The notes beneath the pieces are model-generated. The model had not been told where the DNA came from and did not search any database. It was given only the letters and a program-made list of their open reading frames with translations. From positions 26,165 to 90,164 of the forward strand of contig JAEUWP010000542.1 of assembly GCA_018524725.1 (NCBI GenBank): 64,000 nucleotides of DNA, written 5' to 3'. Shown here piece after piece: positions 55,855 to 64,000 of the stretch. Made by a program: the position numbers and the translations under genes. The stretch's first letter is position 1; the number at the start of each line of letters is the position of its first letter. Origin of the DNA: Podaxis mareebaensis. Taxonomy: Eukaryota > Basidiomycota > Agaricomycetes > Agaricales > Agaricaceae.

Positions 55855-57750
55855 TTACCAACTACCTTCCTCTGCCTCCTGGCGCGCCGCCACCTTTTCC
55901 GCTCTCGCATCCTCCACATAACCCTTCATAAGTGCCACGACCTTCCTCAAATTCATCCTATACTTCGCAGACACAGGAACCACAATGACATCATCACCCA
56001 ACTCCTTCCTCACGTACTCCTCGAGTCGTCTCAGGCGTGTTTTCGCTTCTTCTACTGATTCAGCTGAAGGAGCTGAAGATGAAGATCCAGGTGAAGGTTG
56101 GGCAGCAACGAGATCGGCCTTGTTGGCGATGACAAGTTTGATCCGAGAGGACATGCCTTCTTGGTAAGCCTCCAACTCGCCTTTAAGGATTTTAATGGCC
56201 TCGCAGGGATCGATGTCGATCGGTGTAGGGTCTATGGGTCTCGGGGCGGTTGTTGCTTTGGCGTTTTCAGGGTTCCCGCTGGCTGCGGCTGCGGGCATGG
56301 GTGAAATTTCGGATGAGAAAGAGTTGGGTTCGGGCGCTAAAGTGGAGGTCTCGGGTGGCTGACCAGCGGAGAAATCTACTACACAAACGAGAGCGGGAGA
56401 GCGCTCAGTAGCACGGAGGAAGGAGTGGCCGAGGCCTGCATGTGCGAATGGCGATGCAGAGTTCTCGATGAGACCTGGGTTGTCCGCAATGGTGAAACGG
56501 AAGGCTTCGTAGAGGTCAAAGTGGTGACCAGGTCGTGTTGGTTTAGATTCCATGTGAACGTCTATAGTTGATATTTCTGAAGAGGAAGAGTCGCGTAGCT
56601 GATTTCTAGTGAGGGAATTGGCGAATTCCCCTCGTTTCATCTTCTCCTCGAATGCTTGCTCCTCGACCTTGGTTTCGTCATAGACAGTCTCGTCAGGTAC
56701 GAGCTCGCCTTCGAATGTTCCATCCTCTGCGACACGCACAATGCCAACTACGGGGTTGAGAGTTGTGAAAGCATATCCTGCGACATCGGTTTTGGCTCGA
56801 CCACCTGTGAGAGCTCGGAGGAGTGTGCTCTTGCCTGCATTGGGCATGCCGACGAGACCAATGTCTGCCAGGAGCTTGAGTTCGAGGAAGAGGGTAACTC
56901 GTTCGCCTTCGTGGCCACGAGTTGCATAGCGAGGGGTTCGGTTTGACGAAGAGACGAAATGTGGATTTCCGAGTCCTCCTTGACCCCCTTGAGCAATCAA
57001 GTGACCTAAGTATTCGGGTTGGCGGATACCTAGAGGAGCGTTGTCGGCCTCAGCGTTTGAAGACAAGTTTGGGTTTTCGTGTTTGTCCAAATCGAGGAAT
57101 ATGGGATTTTCGTCGAGTCGTCTCCGACGGGCTAGACGACGCTCGCGTTCGAGCTTGTACATGGCCGCTTCAGCTTCTTTGAAGTCGTCCCGCTGGACGT
57201 TGGACTCTCCGTATCCTGGATAATGTACCCATCGTTTTTCTCTCATCCTCTCCACCCGTTCACTCGTAGTCAAATCTTCCGCTTCCATCGCCTCTTCCTC
57301 GTTCTCCCATTCATCCTTTGCTCTTCTTGGATCGTTCCTTCCGAGTTCCGTTACGACAGTACCCAGGGGCACTTTAATGACAAGTGGTTCGCCAGCCTTT
57401 CCGTTCTGCCATGTCCCCTTTCCGTGCTCGCCGTTGCGACCCCGGATGCGGTTTGGGACCGTCGAGAGTGTAGTGAGCGTCGGAGCAGGTAGAAAATACA
57501 CCGAACCCCCTCGCCCGCCGTTTCCACCGGATGGTGGACCAAATGGCTTGAATTTTTCACGATGAAAAGCAGCACAGCCGTCACCGCCCTTGCCACCGCG
57601 CACAGTGACGATGAGGTGATCTAGAAAGGTATTTCCGCCCTGTTTTCGCTTCCATTCTGCCTGGCGCTTTCTTTTGTACGCCTCTATTTCCTCTGGAGAA
57701 CGCTGGAGCTGTCTGCGTGCGGAGGAACAGAAGGCACGTCGGGAAAACAT
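55855..57750 (-). CDS. MTG2: Mitochondrial Obg-family GTPase (MTG2)
   Basis: A single exon of 631 codons. I take the ATG at 57750 (MFSRRAFCSSARRQLQ), which gives an Arg/Ser-rich mitochondrial presequence; the ATG at 57840 would add 30 residues without that character. The Obg fold has the glycine-rich GGKGGDGCAAFHREKFKPFGPPSGG and GEHGKGTWQNGKAGE. A long charged insertion separates it from the GTPase domain, where I see G1 GMPNAGKST, the switch region AGYAFTTLNPVVG, G3 DNPGLIE, G4 NKAD and G5 VSAKY. The family helps assemble the large mitoribosomal subunit. The gene is divergent from the one at 57900, about 150 bp apart. Confidence 0.93.
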   Translation of the reverse strand: MFSRRAFCSSARRQLQRSPEEIEAYKRKRQAEWKRKQGGNTFLDHLIVTVRGGKGGDGCAAFHREKFKPFGPPSGGNGGRGGSVYFLPAPTLTTLSTVPNRIRGRNGEHGKGTWQNGKAGEPLVIKVPLGTVVTELGRNDPRRAKDEWENEEEAMEAEDLTTSERVERMREKRWVHYPGYGESNVQRDDFKEAEAAMYKLERERRLARRRRLDENPIFLDLDKHENPNLSSNAEADNAPLGIRQPEYLGHLIAQGGQGGLGNPHFVSSSNRTPRYATRGHEGERVTLFLELKLLADIGLVGMPNAGKSTLLRALTGGRAKTDVAGYAFTTLNPVVGIVRVAEDGTFEGELVPDETVYDETKVEEQAFEEKMKRGEFANSLTRNQLRDSSSSEISTIDVHMESKPTRPGHHFDLYEAFRFTIADNPGLIENSASPFAHAGLGHSFLRATERSPALVCVVDFSAGQPPETSTLAPEPNSFSSEISPMPAAAASGNPENAKATTAPRPIDPTPIDIDPCEAIKILKGELEAYQEGMSSRIKLVIANKADLVAAQPSPGSSSSAPSAESVEEAKTRLRRLEEYVRKELGDDVIVVPVSAKYRMNLRKVVALMKGYVEDARAEKVAARQEAEEGSW

Positions 57751-57899
57751 GAGGGTTCCCAAAAAGGAAGTATCACTGTCCAATAATGATTGAACATTGG
57801 ATATTTGAATGCCCGTCCGGGACCCTTGCTGTTGTGCCACTATAAGAGTCTTTGATCTTTCTAGCCGATGTAGAGATTACCTATCGATTTCTTTTCCCA

Positions 57900-58505
57900 A
57901 TGGCTTCCGCCAGATCCTCCACCCCAACGCCCGTCATATCCCCCGGCACCTACCCAATAATCATCGCTCAATATCACCAGCAGCACACCAGCCGCTCAGA
58001 CCACTGGGGCCTGTGTGTTATAGAGTCCTCGGATTGCAACCATACCTTTGATATAAGGGGCAATAGGGACTCATACACGTATGTCTACGGGCGTATTCAG
58101 AACCTCGGCCGCGCTGATATATACCGAGGTGGATGCCATATAGGCAATGTGCCGAGGGACAAGGTGCAGGAGATGAGGCTTAAGCTGAAAGAGGTCAGCA
58201 TCAACAAGCAGGAGCCGCGGTGGAACCCGCAGGTGTGGGTGTTGGATGCTATAAAAGTCCTTAGAGAAGAGGGCTGGGCGTTCCCCTGGCTGAATGAAGC
58301 GTTCACGAGGGGAGAGTTACAGAAGGACTTGCTGCGGTGGGAAGAAGGGGAGGATTCCGTGTACGAGCGATTGGTACAGGAAATGGTCACCGGTTGTCCA
58401 GTTCCTCCTGTCCCAGTGACACTGTCTACAGAAGAAGCGACAATCACCCCTTCCGGCACTCCCAAAGACAAGTCGCCAGCTCACACGCCAAAACGCATAC
58501 CTTAG
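57900..58505 (+). CDS. Small fungal-specific protein, DUF6914-like
   Basis: A single exon of 201 residues from the ATG at 57900; an upstream in-frame ATG at 57852 would add 16 hydrophobic residues. The sequence has YPIIIAQYHQQHTSRSDHWGLCVIES near the start and VWVLDAIKVLREEGWAFPW later, which fits a family of short basidiomycete proteins annotated as DUF6914. I give that name with moderate confidence, from memory of the pattern only. The C-terminal 35 residues are Pro/Thr-rich and probably disordered. There is no signal peptide from the chosen start. Confidence 0.6.
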   Translation: MASARSSTPTPVISPGTYPIIIAQYHQQHTSRSDHWGLCVIESSDCNHTFDIRGNRDSYTYVYGRIQNLGRADIYRGGCHIGNVPRDKVQEMRLKLKEVSINKQEPRWNPQVWVLDAIKVLREEGWAFPWLNEAFTRGELQKDLLRWEEGEDSVYERLVQEMVTGCPVPPVPVTLSTEEATITPSGTPKDKSPAHTPKRIP

Positions 58506-60055
58506 CCACTCGTTTCCCTCTATCAGCCCGCTTCCCGCTACTCGTCATCGATCACGACTCACTCAGGAGGATTTTGGGACCGATTTCATAATTGGTTACA
58601 TGTATTGTTTGATCCATCATCGGCGTTCACACATGTACTTGTCTTGCGTCATTATCATTGCCTCCCGCCCAAAATCAGCAGTCTTTCTATAATTAGCGCC
58701 TACGTCTTCCACCAAGCTTCTACCTCGCATCGTTCATGCAGCCCCTCGATACTTTGATCTATATCTTAACCATGTGGCTGGTTCCGAAGCTCGTAGTTGA
58801 ACTCGAACTTGAACGACCAGTGTGCACTGTGTGCACTCAGTTACATCATTCGGATCTTCGCGGCTATTATCCAACAAAAGACTGATGATATTACGAAAGC
58901 ATTGCTGACTTCCAAGGTAACCGCATTGCAGAACGCCCCATGAGGTCAGACTAGACAAAAATACTCACTTTTTTGGTAAACCTTGATGTATTAGGACTAC
59001 CATAAAACAGCCGAAACACCTGCAGAGCGGGCTGAGCCTAGACTCATGGTGGGTGGTGACGCGGTCCTTACTTCACTCCATAGGGTCGCTAGATCTGTCA
59101 ACTGGGGGAGAACAACAGCACAGGCTTCCTGATGATCACACCAGCTAAGAATATCATTTAGGACAGATTTCACGTCTTCCGTTCATCGAGAAGAACTAAG
59201 TGGCAATGGTTCGAAATCGATGGGCTTCCAAACTGCGTTTGAGCCGAAGACGACACCGCGGTTTCGGACCTGAAGACCTCACCAAAAGCCCCTCCCGGTA
59301 TAATGAAGGGCACACCGTGTATCTCTTAATATTACCGAGTACTGCGGCTCTTAACGGCTCGTGTTTGAACTCGATATACCGTAATAGCCAGTGTAAACAA
59401 GTTTTATCGCCCTCACACTCGCATCACCGTTCCGAAGAGGTTCGAATGATAAAGCCAAACAAACGCCACAGGTCGGCTCTAGCCATGGATATCTTTGGCC
59501 ATCTCATTATGAGCAACGAATGGTAATGGAGTCTGATGGTCGGACAGAGGGAACCTGCGAGTATCCAATAAGGGTTCATACTCAAAGTACGTCTTCGTTT
59601 TGTCAAGAATCCTCGTGCAAGGGAATTGATAAAGCTCCGTGAAGGCACTTATGTACAGCGATAAGCGTATGGCGCCTTGAGAACCCTATGCTGACGTGTG
59701 GCTACGATGGGTTATGGAAAGCGCCGGCCGGGGGTCGGTTCTGTCAATGGAGTTCTGCATCACTGTATGCATGCTTTGGCCTTCAAGCTGTAATGGAGGG
59801 TAATGCGGGGGTTTCCTCGATTGGTATTCATCTTACACCAATAATGAAATTTGGATCGTCACAGGATCTCGCACTGTCATCTCTGGCCACACTGATCTCC
59901 ACTTCATTTGTATTTCCAATGATCTGATTAGCCGGGGACAGATCATGCCAGATCATACCACACTCTCGGATCATCCGGGTCAAAGCGAGTGATTCCACGG
60001 TAAGCAGGACTTGGCATTTTCTTTGCATCGTACAATAATGTTGTATATTAAACCT
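58506..60055. other. Gene-poor stretch
   Basis: I see no supported exon. Open frames at 59200-59526 and 59688-59927 lack domains and neighbouring exons. Confidence 0.35.
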
Positions 60056-60720
60056 CTACTGATATGCGGCAATCGCAGCCGCGAAGGCGGAATCGATCTC
60101 ACTCCTGGTCTGCAATGCCGCGTCAAGAACTTCAGGCTGTAGCAGATGCCACATTAAGTGAACTTCTGGGAACGAAGGCTAGAAATGGAACGAAGACATA
60201 CCGGGGCAGCGTCGATCAAGGCGTCCTCCAAGGCCATGTTGCTAGTGTTCAGGTCCTCAAGATCTTGTAAAACAATGGCACTAACGCCGCCCACGGGGAG
60301 AGCATCGAACGCGGGCTTCTTGGCAACGATCTCACTCAAAGAGTGGTCGATATTGGTTTGCAGGTCTTGGATCGCAGCCAAAACGGCGTTTGCGTCATCA
60401 ACAGAGACTGGGCGTTCGACATTCTGATATGCGCGTGGATGGGAGGGTCAGGAAGAGGGCCTTGAAGATTTTATTTATGGACTCACGACAGCGTCGGGTG
60501 TGGTGTTGTCGATCGCGTCTTTGACCGCCGTCGCGTCGGTGTGGATGCCTAAGGCTTGCTCGAGAGAGCCCCCACTATCTGGAAAGGCGGTGATGTCGTT
60601 GTCGAGGGTGACAAGCGTTGACTTGACGGTAGTCAGGTCGTTAAGGACATCCTGGACTGTGGACGCCGACACGTAAGCACAGAGAGAAAAGAAGAGGAAT
60701 ATGGAGGCTTTAAATTGCAT
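60056..60720 (-). CDS. HsbA-like secreted protein (hydrophobic surface binding)
   Basis: Three exons (60487-60720, 60202-60423, 60056-60136) with matching phase 0 give 178 residues. A signal peptide (MQFKASIFLFFSLCAYVSAS) is followed by an all-helical domain: VQDVLNDLTTVKSTLVTLDNDI, then NVERPVSVDDANAVLAAI and DLEDLNTSNMALEDALID. This is the pattern of the HsbA / cell-wall galactomannoprotein family (PF12296). In Aspergillus HsbA binds hydrophobic surfaces and recruits cutinase-type enzymes; that role here is inferred. No Ser/Thr tail or GPI signal is present, so it is likely freely secreted. Confidence 0.85.
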
Positions 60721-60791
60721 GGATCTTCACTGTGGAGTCTCGGTGTGCTCGAAACTCGTTCCAGTGGAGCAAAGTGGGGCAGCAAACACGG

Positions 60792-60798
60792 CTTTATA
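60792..60798 (-). promoter_or_regulatory. TATA box of the HsbA-like gene
   Basis: TATAAAG on the minus strand lies about 75 bp upstream of the ATG at 60720, the same spacing as for the secreted protein at 1734. Confidence 0.55.
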
Positions 60799-61616
60799 CC
60801 GTTGAGGACTCCACTCTTTGAGAAATTATGCACATGTTTTGCTTTTCTCATTCACCCGATGTGTTGCCGGACGCATATCTGGTCCCAAGCATTGTTGGTC
60901 TCATCAGGTTCGAGAAGCATAGACCAGTGGGCGAAAGGATAAAAAGCTCAACTGACACTCACCGGTCACTTTCATATAATCCGAAAGTCATCAGCTGATG
61001 GCTTGCCAATGCCAGTTGTGGTGTAGAGAAGTGTGCATGTGTGCATATTTCCAATCATATCAGTGAGAGTGTGTTTAAAGATATACACAGGATCAAGATG
61101 GCAGACTGTAATGGGAAGATGATTTCTCAGGGTTAAAGATATTGCTCAAGCATTGTGGTATTCATCAGGGAATCCTGATGTCATAAGCCATAAACACAAG
61201 GTCATAGTATCTATCTTTATTGATATGTTCTTGGTGTTGTGAATAGTCCCAGCTAAATCCCCTGGCCCTGGTGTAGGCATGGGCAGGGACAGTTGCACTG
61301 GTCACTAGGCAAGTGGTAAACAGTGGTTAGATTAGCAAAGGTGTCCCACTGATGGGTGGCAAGGAATGCATCAGAATATAGGCCTTCAGTTACAATGAAT
61401 AGGCAAAGAGCAAGTATTAGTTTTAGTTATATGTAAACTACCTTCTATCTCTACCTCTGTGTTGATTGAGCTAGTTAATCTTTTTGAGCACAGATTTGCC
61501 TATAAATCACCTTTAAGAGCTGCTAGATGTCAAGCATGTATTGCAGAGGAATTATTGTTTCTCATAGGTTTCTTAATGGCATCTTTAATTTTGTTATATC
61601 TCCCTGCATTGTTATA

Positions 61617-61792
61617 GTCCTTATCAGCAGTTATCTGAGCTTAAGCCAGGGGGTGCCTATCTCAACTTAGTAGTTGCAAGTGCTAGGACTAAGTTGAGAA
61701 TGATGATGATAAGTAGTTGGTGAGGTAAGTATCTAGTTAAGTAACACTTGGAGGATGAACTTCTATCAGTTGAGCACATGATGAATAGAAGG
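61617..61792 (+). repeat. Diverged direct repeat, copy A (more decayed)
   Basis: It shares GTCCTTATCA at its start and a series of anchors (TGCTAGGA/CGCTAGGA, GGTGAGGTAAGT/GGCGAGGCAAGT, TCTATCAGTTGAG/TCTATCAGTCGAG) with 62467-62642. Where the two differ, copy A often has TG, CA, T or A where copy B has CG, C or G. Confidence 0.65.
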
Positions 61793-62466
61793 TAAGAAGC
61801 TACTTTGATTGCCAGATACCTAAGAGACACAAGAAATCTCCTATGAGAAGAATTAAAGTGCAGTGTTATGATTACATGCCAAGAGTTGAATATTTATATT
61901 CACAATGAGACAAATATGAGATAGACAAGAAAAATATATGGAAAAGGTTGAAATGAGTCAGAAAGATGGATATAGACATAAAGAAAGACAGGAATAAATC
62001 TGTACCAACAACAATACAGCTATAGTATTCATAGCATAGCAATGTAAGGAGTCTGAAGTAGTGGTAACTTCCCTAATTTGAGTCATAGGTACAATGCTCA
62101 CTTAATAGTGAATTGCAGGAGCATTTAGAGCACTAAAGAGATGAATTAGTATTATAGTAGAAGTGGATTTCCTAAATAAAGGATGGTGAAGATTGATTGG
62201 TAGAGTTGTTAGGAATTAAAAGGTTGGATGAATTAATAGGTATATTTGTTAGAATAGAAGTTATATGGTTAGTAGAGTAATTAAAAGTTGGAGTCAAAGA
62301 GTTGTTATTATCATATGGGAGTGATTACTCTTCAGCATTAATGGCTTTGATAGAAGGGATCAAAGAGTCAACTATTACTAGTGATGGCAATTGTTTTATA
62401 GGTAGAAGAAAAATAGGTGGAGCTAGAAGGTTGTGATGAAGAACTTCTACTCAGTATGTTAGGTTG

Positions 62467-62642
62467 GTCCTTATCACTGGTCGCCTAAGCTTTGCTAGGG
62501 GGCAGCTATCTTACTAGATGGTTCACAGAGGCGCTAGGATCTAGCAAGAAGGATCATGATAAGAAGGTGGCGAGGCAAGTGTCCAATTAAGTACACTCAG
62601 GAGGTCGAACGTCTATCAGTCGAGAGTATGACCAATAGAACG
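62467..62642 (+). repeat. Diverged direct repeat, copy B
   Basis: It is the better-preserved partner of 61617-61792. It starts right after TGTTAGGTTG, which resembles an LTR terminus (TG...), so both copies may be parts of LTRs of one old element. Confidence 0.6.
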
Positions 62643-63000
62643 TTTACTACCACACTGATTGTGAGCTAACGTCAATCAGAAGTTAAAGGTAAACAGTAAC
62701 TTGAGATTTGAGAATATAGGAAGCTTGCGCTTCCAGTACATGAGCGGCTATTTAAGCTTTACTTCTAAGGCCAATTCTGGTAACTATGACAAAGTAGAGC
62801 TACGAGTCCGAGAGTCAATAGAAGTGTAACTACGGAGTGGAGTGAGACAAGAATAGAACTAAGACAGGAATAGAAACAGAGATTAGTAAAAGGAAACTAA
62901 CTAACTAAGGAAACTGTTCAAGATAGAGTTCAGGCGGGATACAGGAATACAAGACGAAGCATCTGTAGTTAGATGGAAGAGAAACTATTTACTGGTTATA

Positions 63001-63924
63001 TTACAAGTCCATATCAGGGTGAAGGCATCCGTTAGAAGAGTCGGATGAGTAGGAGCCAGGAGACGAGGCGGAACTGGGAATAGGGAAGTTGCCAGTTGAA
63101 GGCAATGAGTCAGGAGAATCTTCATGGAGGAAGATGAGGCTGCGGTGTGGGGATGATGACAATGATGACGATATATCGCCAGTGACATATGGCAGTGGAT
63201 ATGGAGGAGGATCGCCAATGGGTTCTTCTGGGTTTGACTCGTCGATACCTGGAACGTTGGAGTCAACACTGTGGAGGGGTGGAAGCTGAGTACGATGGGG
63301 AGGGATGGCCGGAGGTTCGTTGGAGTTAGGATCGATACGGTAGACTTCTACTTCTCGGAAGTGGAATCCGTGGGCAACTTCGTATTTGATGATATGTGGG
63401 ACGACCTCGGGCGGATACATCATGTAGGGATGAAGGAATACTATGGGTTCTCCAGCGTAAGGAATCATCTTCCAGCCATGGGCCCAGGCGGAGTCAAAGT
63501 TGTTATGGATCATTTGGACATATAACCCATTGGGATCGAAGACATGGGTGAAGGGAGTGTTCTCCCAAGCAATGCGTAATATTTCTGTCATCATGCAGTC
63601 GGTCTCATAGAAGAGTGGTCCCGGTGTTGGCCAGTCTTCAGAGAATAGGGATGCGTGGCCAGGAAGGCGACGATTGGCGAAAGCTTTGTTGCGGTAGCGG
63701 GTTGAGTCTTCAGTTGGTATACCTGTATCTTGAGTGGTGGAACGGGAGGCATTGGGGAGTCCAAGCTCGTGGACTAAGGCATGATAAATGATGTTGCGGC
63801 GGGAGGTACCAGACTGGTTCATAACATTATCCCCTTCATTATTAGCGAGTTCCATCTCACTACTACTATCTGATACTGGTGTTGGGTGGGGTGTAGGTGG
63901 TCTAGGATCTTCTGCTTCCAACAT
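63001..63924 (-). CDS. Uncharacterised 307-residue reading frame beside decayed repeats
   Basis: A single open frame from the ATG at 63924. The N-terminal third is Pro/Ser-rich (PRPPTPHPTPVSDSSSEME). The middle looks folded, with WPTPGPLFYETDCMMTEIL, NNFDSAWAHGWKMIPYAG, VVPHIIKYEVAHGFHFREVEVY. The end is again Pro/Ser-rich. There is no signal peptide and no known domain. Its stop lies at the edge of the AT-rich repeat region whose sequence resembles LTR material, so an accessory reading frame of an LTR element is a fair guess; a host gene is possible too. Confidence 0.5.
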   Translation of the reverse strand: MLEAEDPRPPTPHPTPVSDSSSEMELANNEGDNVMNQSGTSRRNIIYHALVHELGLPNASRSTTQDTGIPTEDSTRYRNKAFANRRLPGHASLFSEDWPTPGPLFYETDCMMTEILRIAWENTPFTHVFDPNGLYVQMIHNNFDSAWAHGWKMIPYAGEPIVFLHPYMMYPPEVVPHIIKYEVAHGFHFREVEVYRIDPNSNEPPAIPPHRTQLPPLHSVDSNVPGIDESNPEEPIGDPPPYPLPYVTGDISSSLSSSPHRSLIFLHEDSPDSLPSTGNFPIPSSASSPGSYSSDSSNGCLHPDMDL

Positions 63925-64000
63925 CGGAGAAGGGAGATTCGTGATGTCTGTCAGCTGTATGTGTTGGTTCCCGTGTCTGTCTCGATGGACGAGGGAGCGA

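Larger units (their letters stand above)
60950..63000. repeat. AT-rich, CpG-poor decayed repeat region
   Basis: About 2 kb has almost no open frames and is visibly AT-rich and poor in CG compared with the rest of the window. It contains two diverged direct copies of a ~176-bp sequence (61617-61792 and 62467-62642). It looks like old retroelement sequence that has lost CpG sites. Confidence 0.6.

Overview
The window is nuclear DNA of a filamentous basidiomycete, most likely an Agaricomycete. Evidence is the gene style (many 48-90 bp GT-AG introns, often with CTAAC/CTGAC-like branch points), a DUF6533 seven-helix protein, NACHT-type STAND NTPases of the mushroom 'nwd' type, CE15 glucuronoyl esterases with an N-terminal CBM1, KRE9/KNH wall proteins, an HsbA-like secreted protein, and a large KDZ (Kyakuja-Dileera-Zisupton) transposon with a CxC2 cysteine cluster. 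Gene models were spliced by eye from splice sites, reading phase and family resemblance; no database search was possible.

Layout. 1-12 kb: a secreted protein with three perfect-period 147-bp repeats, a NACHT STAND gene (minus), a KRE9/KNH GPI-type wall protein (minus), a molybdopterin-binding (MoCF) domain gene (plus) and a DUF6533 membrane protein (minus). 12.03-36.02 kb: one nested mobile-element block. Its frame is a KDZ transposon bounded by 96-bp inverted repeats and carrying a transposase plus at least four passenger genes. A Ty1/copia retrotransposon (649-bp LTRs, TSD CGGGG) sits beside its left inverted repeat, and a 5'-truncated LINE (14-bp TSD) splits the transposase. 36-47.7 kb: two tandem CE15 esterase copies (the second broken), a second KRE9/KNH gene, RPS30 and SEC11. 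50-55.8 kb: a second NACHT gene whose protein ends in a membrane helix, an unknown membrane protein and a fragment of a third NACHT-type gene. 55.9-61 kb: mitochondrial Obg GTPase (MTG2) divergent from a small fungal protein, then HsbA. 61-64 kb: AT-rich decayed repeats and an uncharacterised reading frame.

The most interesting thread is the mobile block. All 14 nucleotide differences between the two copia LTRs are transitions in CpG-derived dinucleotides. All seven stops in the otherwise frame-intact gag-pol are TGA, as CGA-to-TGA change predicts. The KDZ transposase and two passenger genes also carry only in-frame TGA stops inside conserved stretches, and two conserved transposase residues look changed by the same process. 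Host genes here use TGA as a normal stop, so this is decay and not recoding. It points to CpG methylation followed by deamination acting on this block. The KDZ body is also full of the hexamer CCGGCA, and one passenger gene ends in tandemly duplicated exons.
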